Source of the DNA: Muribaculaceae bacterium
GTDB taxonomy: Bacteria > Bacteroidota > Bacteroidia > Bacteroidales > Muribaculaceae
Length of the DNA: 64,000 nucleotides
NCBI GenBank assembly: GCA_022509085.1
Contig: JAFLTW010000001.1
Span: 399,756 to 463,755, forward strand
Direction: 5' to 3'
Below the pieces are notes generated by a model. That model was not told the origin of the DNA. It searched no databases and saw only the letters and a list, made by a program, of their open reading frames with translations. The translations under genes and the position numbers were made by a program. Position 1 is the first letter of the stretch, and the number at the start of each line of letters is the position of its first letter. Below are positions 1-8,083 of this stretch, in pieces.

Positions 1-64
1 AATACGACAAACCCTTCTTCTCGATGAAGGTCTTGAGTCTTACTGCTACATTCGAGTCACTCAT
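1..64 (-). CDS. HTH (XRE-like) regulator, N-terminal fragment
   Basis: Only the first 21 codons are inside the window; the gene runs off the left edge. The reading starts MSDSNVAVRLKTFIEKKGLS, which has the charged helix and KKGLS turn typical of the first helix of Cro/C1-type (XRE) DNA-binding domains. The ATG lies at 64-62, about 50 bp behind a consensus promoter. Too little is visible to say what it regulates, and the family call rests only on this N-terminal pattern. Confidence 0.55.
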   Translation of the reverse strand, partial: MSDSNVAVRLKTFIEKKGLSY

Positions 65-114
65 CGCTGTTTGCAATTCTAATTAACAAAAATCAGTTCC
101 ATTTTACGAATGTG

Positions 115-146
115 CAAATTTAAATATTATTTTTTAAATTACCAAA
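115..146 (-). promoter_or_regulatory. Bacteroidetes-type promoter for the HTH gene
   Basis: Read leftward there is TTTG at 146-143, a 20-bp spacer and TAAATTTG at 122-115, matching the Bacteroides -33/-7 consensus TTTG and TAnnTTTG. It would give a leader of about 45 nt before the ATG at 64. Confidence 0.7.
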
Positions 147-187
147 TATAAATTCTATTTGCTTAATTCCAGTTTGTAATTCGCATT

Positions 188-346
188 TTATTCTATTCCT
201 TTCTGTTTACAATAGCAACGGAATTCAAGCTCCATTCCTATATAACCCCTCTCCATATTGTAGTTGCTCTCAATAAGTTGGTATAGGCACGATCCGAATC
301 CTTTTAAGGGCACCTTCCAATCCACCCATTTAATTAAACTGAAACT
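188..346 (-). pseudogene. Possible remnant of a small gene (open frame without ATG at its head)
   Basis: A leftward frame is open from an in-frame TAA at 349-347 down to a TAA at 190-188. It reads 52 residues containing KWVDWKVPLKGFGSCLYQLI, then ESNYNMERGYIGMELEFRCY. The composition (W, Y, C, G and charged residues well mixed) looks like real protein, unlike the surrounding AT-rich DNA, which translates into F, I, N and K runs. There is no ATG at the head; the possible starts are GTG at 325-323 or internal ATGs at 256-254 and 235-233. I recognise no family. It could be the decayed 3' end of a gene, a GTG-started small gene or chance. The rest of 65-931 shows no supportable gene. Confidence 0.3.
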
Positions 347-931
347 TTAATTTAACCATTTAAAATACTATTAATCTGCATTATGTATTATTTCTTAAAT
401 TTTGTTAATTAGAATTTTAAACTTTTAGAACCGGTTGCATTTATAAATTTGCGGACTATTTAGAAACCAAAACTTCGGCGAAGCCGTCATACGAAATTGT
501 CATTTCAAAACGCAAAAATACATTTTGCAAATTCAAATTTGTAAAAATTTACTTTTCTTATCAAATTCTCCATTTTATTTTGTAAACTATTTTTTGTCAC
601 TTCTCCCCTACTGTTTTCTTCCGGATTTTTCTATTCATTTTTGAGACACCCACAAAAAAATAAAATCGAAGAAATCCACAACCACTGCTCAAGAGGATCC
701 AAAAATTATTTTGCGGCGTTGTTAAAGTCTCGCATCATTGACATGCTCTTATGAGTAAGGCATTTTTGCTCCTCAAAACCGCCTCTGTCTTGCCAATATC
801 ACATAAGCGCCACAAATTTTGGATTCTCAGCCCCTTTAATTTCCTCATTTTTACTCCTAATCCCCTATCCTATTTGAACTTATATTATTACCAACACTCC
901 ACTCTCCGCTTCTCAAATAGCGTTTTTACAT

Positions 932-978
932 AAAAGTTAAGGGTTCTGTCGTCAAAATCGACCGAACCCTTAACTTTT
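932..978. terminator. Strong bidirectional terminator hairpin
   Basis: A perfect 15-bp inverted repeat (932-946 with 964-978) is extended inward by a 4-bp stem (948-951 with 959-962). A-rich and T-rich arm ends give a U-tract in either direction. It lies about 25 bp beyond the stop of the 54-residue gene and ends the leftward ior operon. Confidence 0.85.
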
Positions 979-1002
979 TATTTTCCCGACAGGGGGTAAT
1001 TC

Positions 1003-1167
1003 CTACTTATCTTCCGGGATGGCGAAGTCGCGCTCATCCTCTTTCCGATGTTCGCGCCTTACCTCTCCTCCATTGTCAGTCTTCTTGTATTTCGTGATGA
1101 AGTAGAATACGAAGAGCAATATCAGTAATGCTCCTATCACGATCATTGAAATAGCAAATGCACTCAT
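1003..1167 (-). CDS. 54-residue single-pass membrane protein
   Basis: ATG at 1167-1165, TAG at 1005-1003, 54 residues. A short N-terminus is followed by one hydrophobic helix at about residues 5-24 (AISMIVIGALLILLFVFYFI). A very charged tail follows, rich in K, R, E and D, ending EDERDFAIPEDK. The positive residues after the helix (KYKK) suggest an N-out, C-in orientation. It is the last gene before the terminator at 932-978 and lies 112 bp behind the acetyltransferase. I recognise no family; it could be a small accessory protein of the operon or an independent housekeeping microprotein. Confidence 0.6.
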   Translation of the reverse strand: MSAFAISMIVIGALLILLFVFYFITKYKKTDNGGEVRREHRKEDERDFAIPEDK

Positions 1168-1279
1168 AGTATTATATTTTTAAGGTTTATATTCTTATAG
1201 CGGGCTTCTCTGACTTATTAACTATATAACAACCCTCCCTCCTATATTGTTAGATAACCACTTTCCTTTTTGGTACGGC

Positions 1280-2383
1280 CTACTCCAGCAACAACGAGGC
1301 GGTAAGCGTCAGCTCCGGCAACTCCAGGATTCTCTCCAACGCGTCTGCCTGACTTCCCACACCCACGGGACGGCGCAGAATCAGTTTCTGGAGTTCCGCG
1401 TCGCTATACTGTCCGGTCTCTGCCGTTGTCCATCCCAGTTTGTCCAACAGCCCCCTCACGTCGAGCAGTCTCACCATACCCAACGGCCATGCGTTGCGCC
1501 AACTGCCGTATGGCTCCTCCACATACGCCATGTCTTCATACTCGGCGTTCCTGGAATTACTGACGGCATAGAAAGGACTCCAAAGCTGCTTCTCGCCCTC
1601 CTTTACAACATCTTCCAAGTCTCTTATCCAAAGTATGTTGCTCCTGCTCTCTCCCTCTATCCGTGCCAGGATCTCCTGCGCGGTCTCCTTCGTATCGGCA
1701 ATGAGCTGCCTGATCTTGAGTCCCTCGCGCTCGTCTTTCTCCACGAATGCCACTCCCTTTATGTCGCCATTCTCTTTTCCGGCTATGATATCTCCTCCGG
1801 AGAGCCGGAATTCTTGCATCACAACCTCCCAGTCTTTTTGAGTATGCACCATTCCAAAAGTGCTTTTTTCTGCTGTCTCCCGGGCCTGTTTTCCGGTCAG
1901 ATAGCCGATAAGCTCGGCATTGCCTACGCCTCTATCGAGCCGTATCCTCACCTCTTTCCGGTCGAATACATGCCCTTTTACGTAGTGTTCGCTTATCTTG
2001 TAGAAGCTGTCGGTATAACCACGGTCGAGATAATATTGCCGCATCCCTTCGTCGGCCGGGATGAGAAACGTGAAGTCGTAACCCTCCTCGTGCGCCTTAC
2101 GGTTTGCAGACTCGATCAAGGTGCTCATTATGCCCTTCCTGCGCCATTCCCGGCATGTAGCCAGACCGCACAGGTAGAGCCCTTTTATGGTCTGTCCCAG
2201 GCCGTTTCTGAATTCATACGGCACTCCTAGCATCGCGGCCACCAACTCTCCATCCTCCTCGTGATATTCCACACGGGCAGGGGTGAAATAGTTGTCGAAC
2301 ACCAACGATACATATGCCGGAGAGTCTCCGAAAGTTTCCTTCCAAAGACTCTCCATCTCCTGTTTCAGTCTTCCTTCTTCCAT
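1280..2383 (-). CDS. GNAT-family N-acetyltransferase (Eis-like layout)
   Basis: The 367-residue protein has a GNAT domain in its first 140 residues. The acetyl-CoA pyrophosphate-binding loop is visible as CREWRRKGIMSTLIE (residues 77-91), followed by a helix and strand ending in the QYYLDRGY turn typical of GNAT motif B. The remaining 220 residues form a second domain of the kind seen in Eis-type two-domain acetyltransferases, which acetylate amines. It is gene five of the ior operon, 32 bp after the CoA-transferase, so its substrate may be an amine or amino acid linked to that pathway, but nothing in the sequence fixes it. Confidence 0.75.
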   Translation of the reverse strand: MEEGRLKQEMESLWKETFGDSPAYVSLVFDNYFTPARVEYHEEDGELVAAMLGVPYEFRNGLGQTIKGLYLCGLATCREWRRKGIMSTLIESANRKAHEEGYDFTFLIPADEGMRQYYLDRGYTDSFYKISEHYVKGHVFDRKEVRIRLDRGVGNAELIGYLTGKQARETAEKSTFGMVHTQKDWEVVMQEFRLSGGDIIAGKENGDIKGVAFVEKDEREGLKIRQLIADTKETAQEILARIEGESRSNILWIRDLEDVVKEGEKQLWSPFYAVSNSRNAEYEDMAYVEEPYGSWRNAWPLGMVRLLDVRGLLDKLGWTTAETGQYSDAELQKLILRRPVGVGSQADALERILELPELTLTASLLLE

Positions 2384-2415
2384 ACCTTTCTAACAATACG
2401 GAAGTAAGTTTTGTT

Positions 2416-3720
2416 TCACTTCAGCCTCAGGAAGGAGTATCCGAACCGTTCGGCCGCCGCCTTCTCAAGTTCCTCCCTGAATTGTGGTGCAGCCACCGAA
2501 ATGAGCAGTTTGGCACGCTGGGCCAGATCCTTGCCACGAAGGTCGACACAACCATATTCTGTCACTATGTAGTTGGCCTGGAATCTGGTAGTTACCACTC
2601 CTGCGCCGGGGGTAAGGGTAGGCACTATTTTGTTTACGCCTTTGTTGGTTGTGGAGAGCATCGCGATGAAAGACCGCCCCCCTTCACTCCGGGATGATCC
2701 GTAAACGAAGTCATGCTGACCGCCAACACTGGAGAAAATGTATGTGCCTATCGAGTCGGCGCAAATCTGACCCGTGAGGTCAATCTGCAATGCGGAGTTT
2801 ATCGACATGACTTTCGGATTCTGACCTATTATGAACGGATTGTTTGTATAGGCCACATCCTTAAAAATCATCTCCTTGTTATGATCCATATGGCTGTAAA
2901 GCTCGCGCGAACCTATGGCAAGGGCAGCCACGGATACACCGGGGTATACTTTCTTCCGGCTATTGTCTATGATACCGCTCTCAAGCAGGGGCAGCACGCC
3001 GTCTGTCATAGCCTCCGTATGGAGTCCGAGATGCTTATGATCGGTCAATGAGCCCAACACGGCATTGGGAATGCCTCCGACGCCTATCTGCAATGTGGCA
3101 CCATCCGGTATCCTCTCCGCTATGGCCTTTCCTATGGCGCTTTCCTCCGGAGTAGGCGTGGCTGTAGGGACCTCCACCAAAGGTTCGTCGACCCATACGC
3201 AGGCGTTAAGTTTGCTCATATGGACCGTGGAGTCGCCATACGTAAAAGGCATGTTAGGGTTGATCTGCGCTATAATTCGGTCGGCACATTCTACCGCTGA
3301 GGTGGCGATGTCGCCCGATACGCCGAAACTTACCAGACCCTCCTCGTTGGGCACGGAGCAGTTGAGCAAGACCACGTCTACCCTGCATGTTCCGTCGCGT
3401 ATAAGCTCCGGCACTTCCCCGAGAAACCTCGGTATAAGGGAACCGTAGCCTTCGTTGATATATTTCCTTACGGAGTTGTTGGTGAAGAATGACTCCACCC
3501 GGAAGATGTCTTTATAGATTGGATTGCAATAGGGAGCGGGACGTTTTGTGATCCCGAACCCGGAATAAACGGTTACGTCTCTCAGCTCATCGGCCCTTGC
3601 AACCATAGCGTCCAACAACGTTTCGGGAGTGGATGTAGAACCCTGCACGTATATATGGTCGCCGCTCTCTATCAACCGAACGGCCTCTTCCGCACTGACA
3701 AATTTAAGGTCTGGCTTCAT
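2416..3720 (-). CDS. Acetyl-CoA hydrolase/CoA-transferase family enzyme
   Basis: This 434-residue protein belongs to the acetyl-CoA hydrolase/transferase family, which includes 4-hydroxybutyrate and succinate CoA-transferases. These enzymes move CoA between carboxylic acids through a glutamyl-CoA thioester. The glycine loop QIGVGGIPNAV (211-221) and the catalytic glutamate in LGLHTEAMTDG (Glu236) are both present, and the length is normal for the 4-hydroxybutyrate CoA-transferase branch. Its ATG overlaps the aminotransferase stop by 4 bp (ATGA at 3720-3717), so the two are translationally coupled. In this operon it could release the aryl- or acyl-CoA made by IorAB as the free acid, with acetate accepting CoA (inference). 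Confidence 0.85.
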   Translation of the reverse strand: MKPDLKFVSAEEAVRLIESGDHIYVQGSTSTPETLLDAMVARADELRDVTVYSGFGITKRPAPYCNPIYKDIFRVESFFTNNSVRKYINEGYGSLIPRFLGEVPELIRDGTCRVDVVLLNCSVPNEEGLVSFGVSGDIATSAVECADRIIAQINPNMPFTYGDSTVHMSKLNACVWVDEPLVEVPTATPTPEESAIGKAIAERIPDGATLQIGVGGIPNAVLGSLTDHKHLGLHTEAMTDGVLPLLESGIIDNSRKKVYPGVSVAALAIGSRELYSHMDHNKEMIFKDVAYTNNPFIIGQNPKVMSINSALQIDLTGQICADSIGTYIFSSVGGQHDFVYGSSRSEGGRSFIAMLSTTNKGVNKIVPTLTPGAGVVTTRFQANYIVTEYGCVDLRGKDLAQRAKLLISVAAPQFREELEKAAAERFGYSFLRLK

Positions 3721-5036
3721 CCTCTTCTATCTTTATGTTCACGGTCGAATTTCCTAAGTCTCTCCGCAAGCAGGTCAAAGTGTTCGCTGTCTGATATGGT
3801 GGAGATTGTGATTCTCACACCCTCCTGTTTGCTGCCGGTGCTTTCCAACGATATGGCAGCCACTCCGTGTCGGAGCAGCTCTTTCTGGAGTTCTTCGCCC
3901 GTCATATCACCGTATTTTGCCGTGAGGAAGAAGCCGTCGGCTATCGGTTCGTCACCGTCAAGCTGATATACCAATTCAAACCCGTTGTCGGCCAACAGTT
4001 TTTTCATAAGGGCCGCCCTTCTTCCATATTCACTGCAGTGTTCCACATAGTTGAGCTCACCGTCTGCGGCCTTCTCAAGCATCTTTGCCAAACCGTATTG
4101 TGCCGAATGGGTCGTTCCGGTCGATGCGCAATAGAGCACTCCGAATATATAGGCGTCACCAAACTGAGGCATTTCGTAAAACTTCTCAAACACCTCGTAA
4201 TGACGGTGGTACACACTGTTGCTCATGCAGACTATAGCTATCCTCTGCCCCGCATAACTGAATATTTTGGAGGCGGATATCAGCAGAATGAAGTTGTCGG
4301 TATACTTTCCTACGGTGGAGATATAAGGCGGCTGGTAGGGATGGCCGAAGTCTTTGCGGAAGTCCATACCCATATATGCAAGGTCTTCCATCACTATGAC
4401 ATCATATTTCGTTGCCAGACGACCTATGATCTCGAGTTCTTCGTCCGTAAGGTTGGTCCAAGCCGGATTGTTGGGATTGCTGTAGAGCATGGCCGTAACT
4501 CTCCCGCTGCTGAAGTATTCCTCAAGCTTGGCTTCGAGTTTCTTTCCTCTGTAATTATAGATGTCGAATCCCTCGAGATTCATACCCAGCAGTTTTGCCT
4601 GATGTCTCTGTGCCGGGAATCCGGGATAAAGCATCAGAAGGGTATCCCTTTCGGGCAACCGTTGTTTCAGGAGGAGCATCAGCGTGAAACTGGCCTGCAT
4701 AGACCCCACAGTGGGCACTATTCCCTCCGGGTCAATGTCAATGTCGAGGAAGGCTTTCACAAATCTTGCCCCGTTTTCTTTCAGCGGTCGGATTCCCGCA
4801 ATGTTGGGATACTGACTCGGCACACCCTTGCGCAATGCCTCAATCTCGGCCTCTATGCCTATCTGTTCGGGAGGCAGGCCCGGATTGCCGAGCTCGAGAT
4901 GAATAATCTCCTCTCCGGCTTTTTCCTGCAGCTCCCCGGCAACGGCGCTTATCTGCCTTATGGTAGCTGTCGTGATGTCAGGTATCTCAAATTTCTCAAG
5001 CGTGTTTTCGAGTATTTCTCTATCTAAGGGAAACAT
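3717..5036 (-). CDS. PLP-dependent class I/II aminotransferase
   Basis: The 439-residue protein is a fold-type I aminotransferase. Visible landmarks are the SNPNNPAWT loop (186-194), the cofactor-ring Asp in MEDLAYMG (about 218) and the Schiff-base lysine in SASKIFSYAGQR (Lys257). It would convert an amino acid to its 2-oxo acid. Directly behind iorB (73-bp gap) and overlapping the CoA-transferase by 4 bp, it is well placed to supply arylpyruvates or branched 2-oxo acids to the indolepyruvate:ferredoxin oxidoreductase. Which amino acid it prefers cannot be read from sequence. Confidence 0.88.
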   Translation of the reverse strand: MFPLDREILENTLEKFEIPDITTATIRQISAVAGELQEKAGEEIIHLELGNPGLPPEQIGIEAEIEALRKGVPSQYPNIAGIRPLKENGARFVKAFLDIDIDPEGIVPTVGSMQASFTLMLLLKQRLPERDTLLMLYPGFPAQRHQAKLLGMNLEGFDIYNYRGKKLEAKLEEYFSSGRVTAMLYSNPNNPAWTNLTDEELEIIGRLATKYDVIVMEDLAYMGMDFRKDFGHPYQPPYISTVGKYTDNFILLISASKIFSYAGQRIAIVCMSNSVYHRHYEVFEKFYEMPQFGDAYIFGVLYCASTGTTHSAQYGLAKMLEKAADGELNYVEHCSEYGRRAALMKKLLADNGFELVYQLDGDEPIADGFFLTAKYGDMTGEELQKELLRHGVAAISLESTGSKQEGVRITISTISDSEHFDLLAERLRKFDREHKDRRG

Positions 5037-5109
5037 TATTATTCGGTATTAGCTGGTTTAGCTTGGTTTTTAATTGATGTTTATCTTATTCTTCCTTCCG
5101 GAGCAAAGT

Positions 5110-5697
5110 CTATTTCTTAGAAATCTCCCTGGCTTTCGCAAGTCCGGCCCTGAAGGCCTTGAGATTGCTTTCTACTACAGCCTCTCCTTTGCTGCTGAAA
5201 ATCTGACGGATGCCGGCTTCGATTTTATCTTCAGGTATTCCTATGAACGGTGTCGCGGCACCAAGCAACACCATGTTGCTTGCACGCGGAGTGGCCACCT
5301 CCTTGGCCACCGCATCCATATCAAATGCCACAACGTTGCCGTTGTTCATCAGCTCGCTGTCTATTTCTGTCAACTCGGGATAGTCGGGGATGTTGACGAA
5401 AGGTGTAGTGTTTGTCACTATCCATCCCTCCGGCGCCAGATAGGGAACATACCTGAGAGCCTCCATGGGCTCCAGACTTATTATTATGTCCGCTCCTCCC
5501 GTAGGAATCAGGTCGCTCGAAACGGGCGTGCTGCTTATCCTCAGATTGCTCTGAACATCGCCACCGCGCTGCGACATTCCGTGCACTTCAGCCTGCTTCA
5601 GGTAAAGGTTATCTGAAAGCGCTGCGGATCCTATCACTGTGGCTATCGACAGGATGCCCTGTCCGCCTACTCCGGCCAATATTATGTCTGTCTTCAT
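5110..5697 (-). CDS. iorB: Indolepyruvate ferredoxin oxidoreductase, beta subunit
   Basis: This 195-residue protein is the gamma-type subunit of a 2-oxoacid:ferredoxin oxidoreductase. It opens with the family signature IILAGVGGQGILSIA (5-19), followed by the conserved EVHGMSQRGGDVQSNLRI segment. Its length is usual for IorB. With IorA it oxidatively decarboxylates arylpyruvates (indole-, phenyl- or 4-hydroxyphenylpyruvate) to aryl-acetyl-CoA and reduces ferredoxin in the cytoplasm. It starts 31 bp after iorA. Confidence 0.92.
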   Translation of the reverse strand: MKTDIILAGVGGQGILSIATVIGSAALSDNLYLKQAEVHGMSQRGGDVQSNLRISSTPVSSDLIPTGGADIIISLEPMEALRYVPYLAPEGWIVTNTTPFVNIPDYPELTEIDSELMNNGNVVAFDMDAVAKEVATPRASNMVLLGAATPFIGIPEDKIEAGIRQIFSSKGEAVVESNLKAFRAGLAKAREISKK

Positions 5698-5728
5698 GAT
5701 ATCTTTTTTATGGTAATTTATCCTGCAA

Positions 5729-7354
5729 TCAACTTTTCTTCCTTCTTGCCGTCTGGATACATTCCCTGCGGCTTATTATCACTGAGAGTCCTTTATGCTC
5801 TATTTCCTCACGAAACAGCTTTTTCATCTCCTCCACGTTGCGGGGAAGCGACTCTATCGTTCTTACATGGTCTTTCGGAGCTCCGAGACCGATACATATG
5901 TCTTCGAGCTTGCCTGTTCCCTGGCTGTCCTGTCCACCGGTCATGCCCGTGGTGAGGTTGTCGGATATGATCACGGTGATATTGCTGTCTTCGTTGATCG
6001 CATCAAGAAGACCCGTCATTCCGGAATGGGTGAAGGTAGAGTCGCCGATTATTGCAACGGCCGGGAACTGGCCGGCGTCGGCAGCTCCTTTCGCCATGGT
6101 AATCGAGGCGCCCATATCCACGCAGGTGTCTATGGCATTGAAGGGCGACAGGAATCCGAGGGTGTAGCAGCCGATGTCGCCGAATACCTTGGGAGCGGCA
6201 TACTCTTCCAATACTCCGTTGAGCGCGGCATACACGTCGCGGTGGCCGCAACCCTGGCAGAGTGCCGGAGGCCTGGGCTTCGTAATCTGCGAGGCTGCCC
6301 TTATCTCCCGCTTTTCTCTGACGGGATTCTCTATGCCTTTCTCCTCACAGATGCATGCGAATGCTTCCCTTACTATGTCGGGATTCAGCTCTCCGCTCAT
6401 AGGGAGCTGCCCGCTGAGCTTGCCGTAAATTTTTCCGTTCCTGTCGAGCTTGCCTCTCAACTGACGCTCTATGAAGGGCTGACCCTCCTCAACCACGATA
6501 ATGCTGTCACACTCGTCGAAGAGTTTTTCTATCTTTTTCCCCGGAAGAGGATATTGGGATATCTTTAACAAACTGAAGGGCACGTCGCCTCCAAAGGCTT
6601 CTTTCACATAGTTGTAGGCGATGCCGTTCGTTATTATACCCACTCTTTTGTCTTTTCCCTCCTTATATATATTATAAGAAGAGGTCTCGGCCGCCTTTTC
6701 GAACTCGACATAATCCTTGAGCAATTTTTTATACCGCTCTCTCGAGACTCCAGGCATCAACACCCATTGTCTGGGTTCAGCGGGGTAGTGCAGCTCGTTT
6801 TCGGCTTTCGGTTCCGTCTCGGTCTCCACCACCGCTCTTGAGTGACTCAGCCTGGTTACAAAGCGAAGCAATACCGGGATCCGATATTTCTCTGAGAGCT
6901 CAAAGCCGTAATCCGCCATGTCATATGCCTCCTGCTGGTCTGACGGCTCGAGCACCGGGAGCAGCGCGAATTCACCGTAAAACCGTGAGTCCTGTTCGTT
7001 TTGTGAGGAGTGCATCGAAGGATCGTCGGCCGCAACCACAATCAGGCCGCCGTTGGCTCCCGTCATGCCGGAGTTGACAAAGGGGTCGGCTGCCACGTTC
7101 ATTCCGACGTGTTTCATACAGGCTATGGACCGCTTGCCACAATACGACATTCCTAAGGCTTCTTCTACAGCGGTCTTTTCATTGCTGCTCCAATGAGAGT
7201 GGATACCGCGTTCACTCGTAAGGGGATGATGCTGGATGAATTCCAAAATCTCTGTGGAGGGCGTACCGGGATAGGCGTATGCTCCCGACATTCCCGCATT
7301 TATAGCTCCGAGGGCGAAAGCCTCGTCCCCAAGAAGCAGTTCTTTTCTTTTCAT
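5729..7354 (-). CDS. iorA: Indolepyruvate ferredoxin oxidoreductase, alpha subunit
   Basis: This is the 541-residue catalytic subunit. The N-terminal pyrimidine-binding domain starts at GDEAFALGAINAGMSGAYAY and has YPGTPSTEI. The C-terminal TPP domain has CQGCGHRD, GDIGCYTLG and the DMGASITMAKG region. I chose ATG 7354 over an upstream TTG at 7399 because that TTG lies within the -7 box of the promoter at 7397-7428. The protein ends RRECIQTARRKKS and lacks the C-terminal 2[4Fe-4S] ferredoxin domain known from archaeal IorA. It heads the six-gene operon. Confidence 0.92.
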   Translation of the reverse strand: MKRKELLLGDEAFALGAINAGMSGAYAYPGTPSTEILEFIQHHPLTSERGIHSHWSSNEKTAVEEALGMSYCGKRSIACMKHVGMNVAADPFVNSGMTGANGGLIVVAADDPSMHSSQNEQDSRFYGEFALLPVLEPSDQQEAYDMADYGFELSEKYRIPVLLRFVTRLSHSRAVVETETEPKAENELHYPAEPRQWVLMPGVSRERYKKLLKDYVEFEKAAETSSYNIYKEGKDKRVGIITNGIAYNYVKEAFGGDVPFSLLKISQYPLPGKKIEKLFDECDSIIVVEEGQPFIERQLRGKLDRNGKIYGKLSGQLPMSGELNPDIVREAFACICEEKGIENPVREKREIRAASQITKPRPPALCQGCGHRDVYAALNGVLEEYAAPKVFGDIGCYTLGFLSPFNAIDTCVDMGASITMAKGAADAGQFPAVAIIGDSTFTHSGMTGLLDAINEDSNITVIISDNLTTGMTGGQDSQGTGKLEDICIGLGAPKDHVRTIESLPRNVEEMKKLFREEIEHKGLSVIISRRECIQTARRKKS

Positions 7355-7396
7355 GGTATTTATTCGGTTATGTATTAGTCTAAAGGTCTTCTTGCG

Positions 7397-7428
7397 CAAA
7401 GTTAAAAATTTTTACGTCAATTTCCAAA
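7397..7428 (-). promoter_or_regulatory. Promoter of the ior operon
   Basis: Leftward TTTG at 7428-7425, 20-bp spacer, TAACTTTG at 7404-7397: an exact match to the Bacteroides consensus. It leaves a leader of about 38 nt before the iorA ATG and rules out the upstream TTG start. Confidence 0.8.
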
Positions 7429-7589
7429 CTCCTATTCATTTTCTATTCATTTTGTCTTTTTATCATATTATTCACCCCCGGTATCGCCGATTATTAATTT
7501 TTTTTTATTAATTTAGCGGGTTGTAAAATAAACGTTACCACAAACCTAAAATCTAATTCCATAAAGTCAACAATTAAAACAACTCATTC

Positions 7590-8078
7590 ATGATACGTAA
7601 ATTCTTATTCTCGGCGGCTTTGCTGCTCGGCGGCGTCTCCGCTTTCGCTGCCCTCCCCTCCGTGATGCTTAAGGATATGGACGGTCGCTCTGTCGACACA
7701 GCCGAACTCCAGAACGACGGCAAACCCATGGTGATAAGCTTCTGGGCCACATGGTGCAAGCCCTGCATCCGCGAACTCAATGCCGTGAAGGATGTATACC
7801 CCGACTGGCAAGACGAGACGGGCGTGAAGGTTATAGCCGTGAGCATCGACCAGGCTCAGGATGCCCAGAAGGTGAAACCCATCGTTTCCCGTATGGGTTG
7901 GGAATATGACGTGCTGCTCGACCCCAACAGCGAGTTTAAGCGCCAGATGGGCGTAAGCGATCCTCCCCACGTGTTTGTAGTGGACGGCAACGGCAACGTT
8001 GTCTGGAACCACCAGGGCTACGTAGACGGTGGGGAAGAGGAAATCCTGGAGGCAGTGAAAAAGGCGTTAGGCGAGTAA
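7590..8078 (+). CDS. TlpA-like periplasmic thioredoxin
   Basis: This 162-residue protein has a signal peptide (about residues 1-20, cut near AFA/ALP) and a thioredoxin fold of the TlpA/ResA type. The redox pair is in FWATWCKPCIREL (Cys56 and Cys59), with the cis-proline region in VSDPPHVFVVD. Proteins of this family reduce or exchange disulfides in the periplasm. It is the first gene of a three-gene operon, 5 bp ahead of an outer-membrane barrel and upstream of dsbD, the likely electron source. Confidence 0.88.
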   Translation: MIRKFLFSAALLLGGVSAFAALPSVMLKDMDGRSVDTAELQNDGKPMVISFWATWCKPCIRELNAVKDVYPDWQDETGVKVIAVSIDQAQDAQKVKPIVSRMGWEYDVLLDPNSEFKRQMGVSDPPHVFVVDGNGNVVWNHQGYVDGGEEEILEAVKKALGE

Positions 8079-8083
8079 TCCCC

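Noticed and set aside
232..320. Resemblance of the segment near TTGTAGTTGCTCTCAATAAG to a type II CRISPR repeat or tracrRNA
   Set aside because: Only a single copy, no cas gene, and the opposite strand reads as a protein-like frame, which explains the complexity better.
444..451. TAAATTTG resembling a -7 box for a rightward transcript
   Set aside because: No TTTG or TTG at the correct distance and no gene or terminator-closed RNA downstream.
751..933. 60-codon rightward open frame in the AT-rich left region
   Set aside because: Low-complexity, F-, L- and S-rich translation, no promoter, and it runs into the terminator stem; it looks like chance.
1247..2230. 327-codon frame opposite the acetyltransferase gene
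   Set aside because: The opposite strand encodes a clear GNAT domain inside an operon; this frame has no recognisable features.
7354..7399. Upstream TTG start for iorA adding 15 residues
   Set aside because: The TTG is part of the TAACTTTG promoter box, so it would not be in the transcript.
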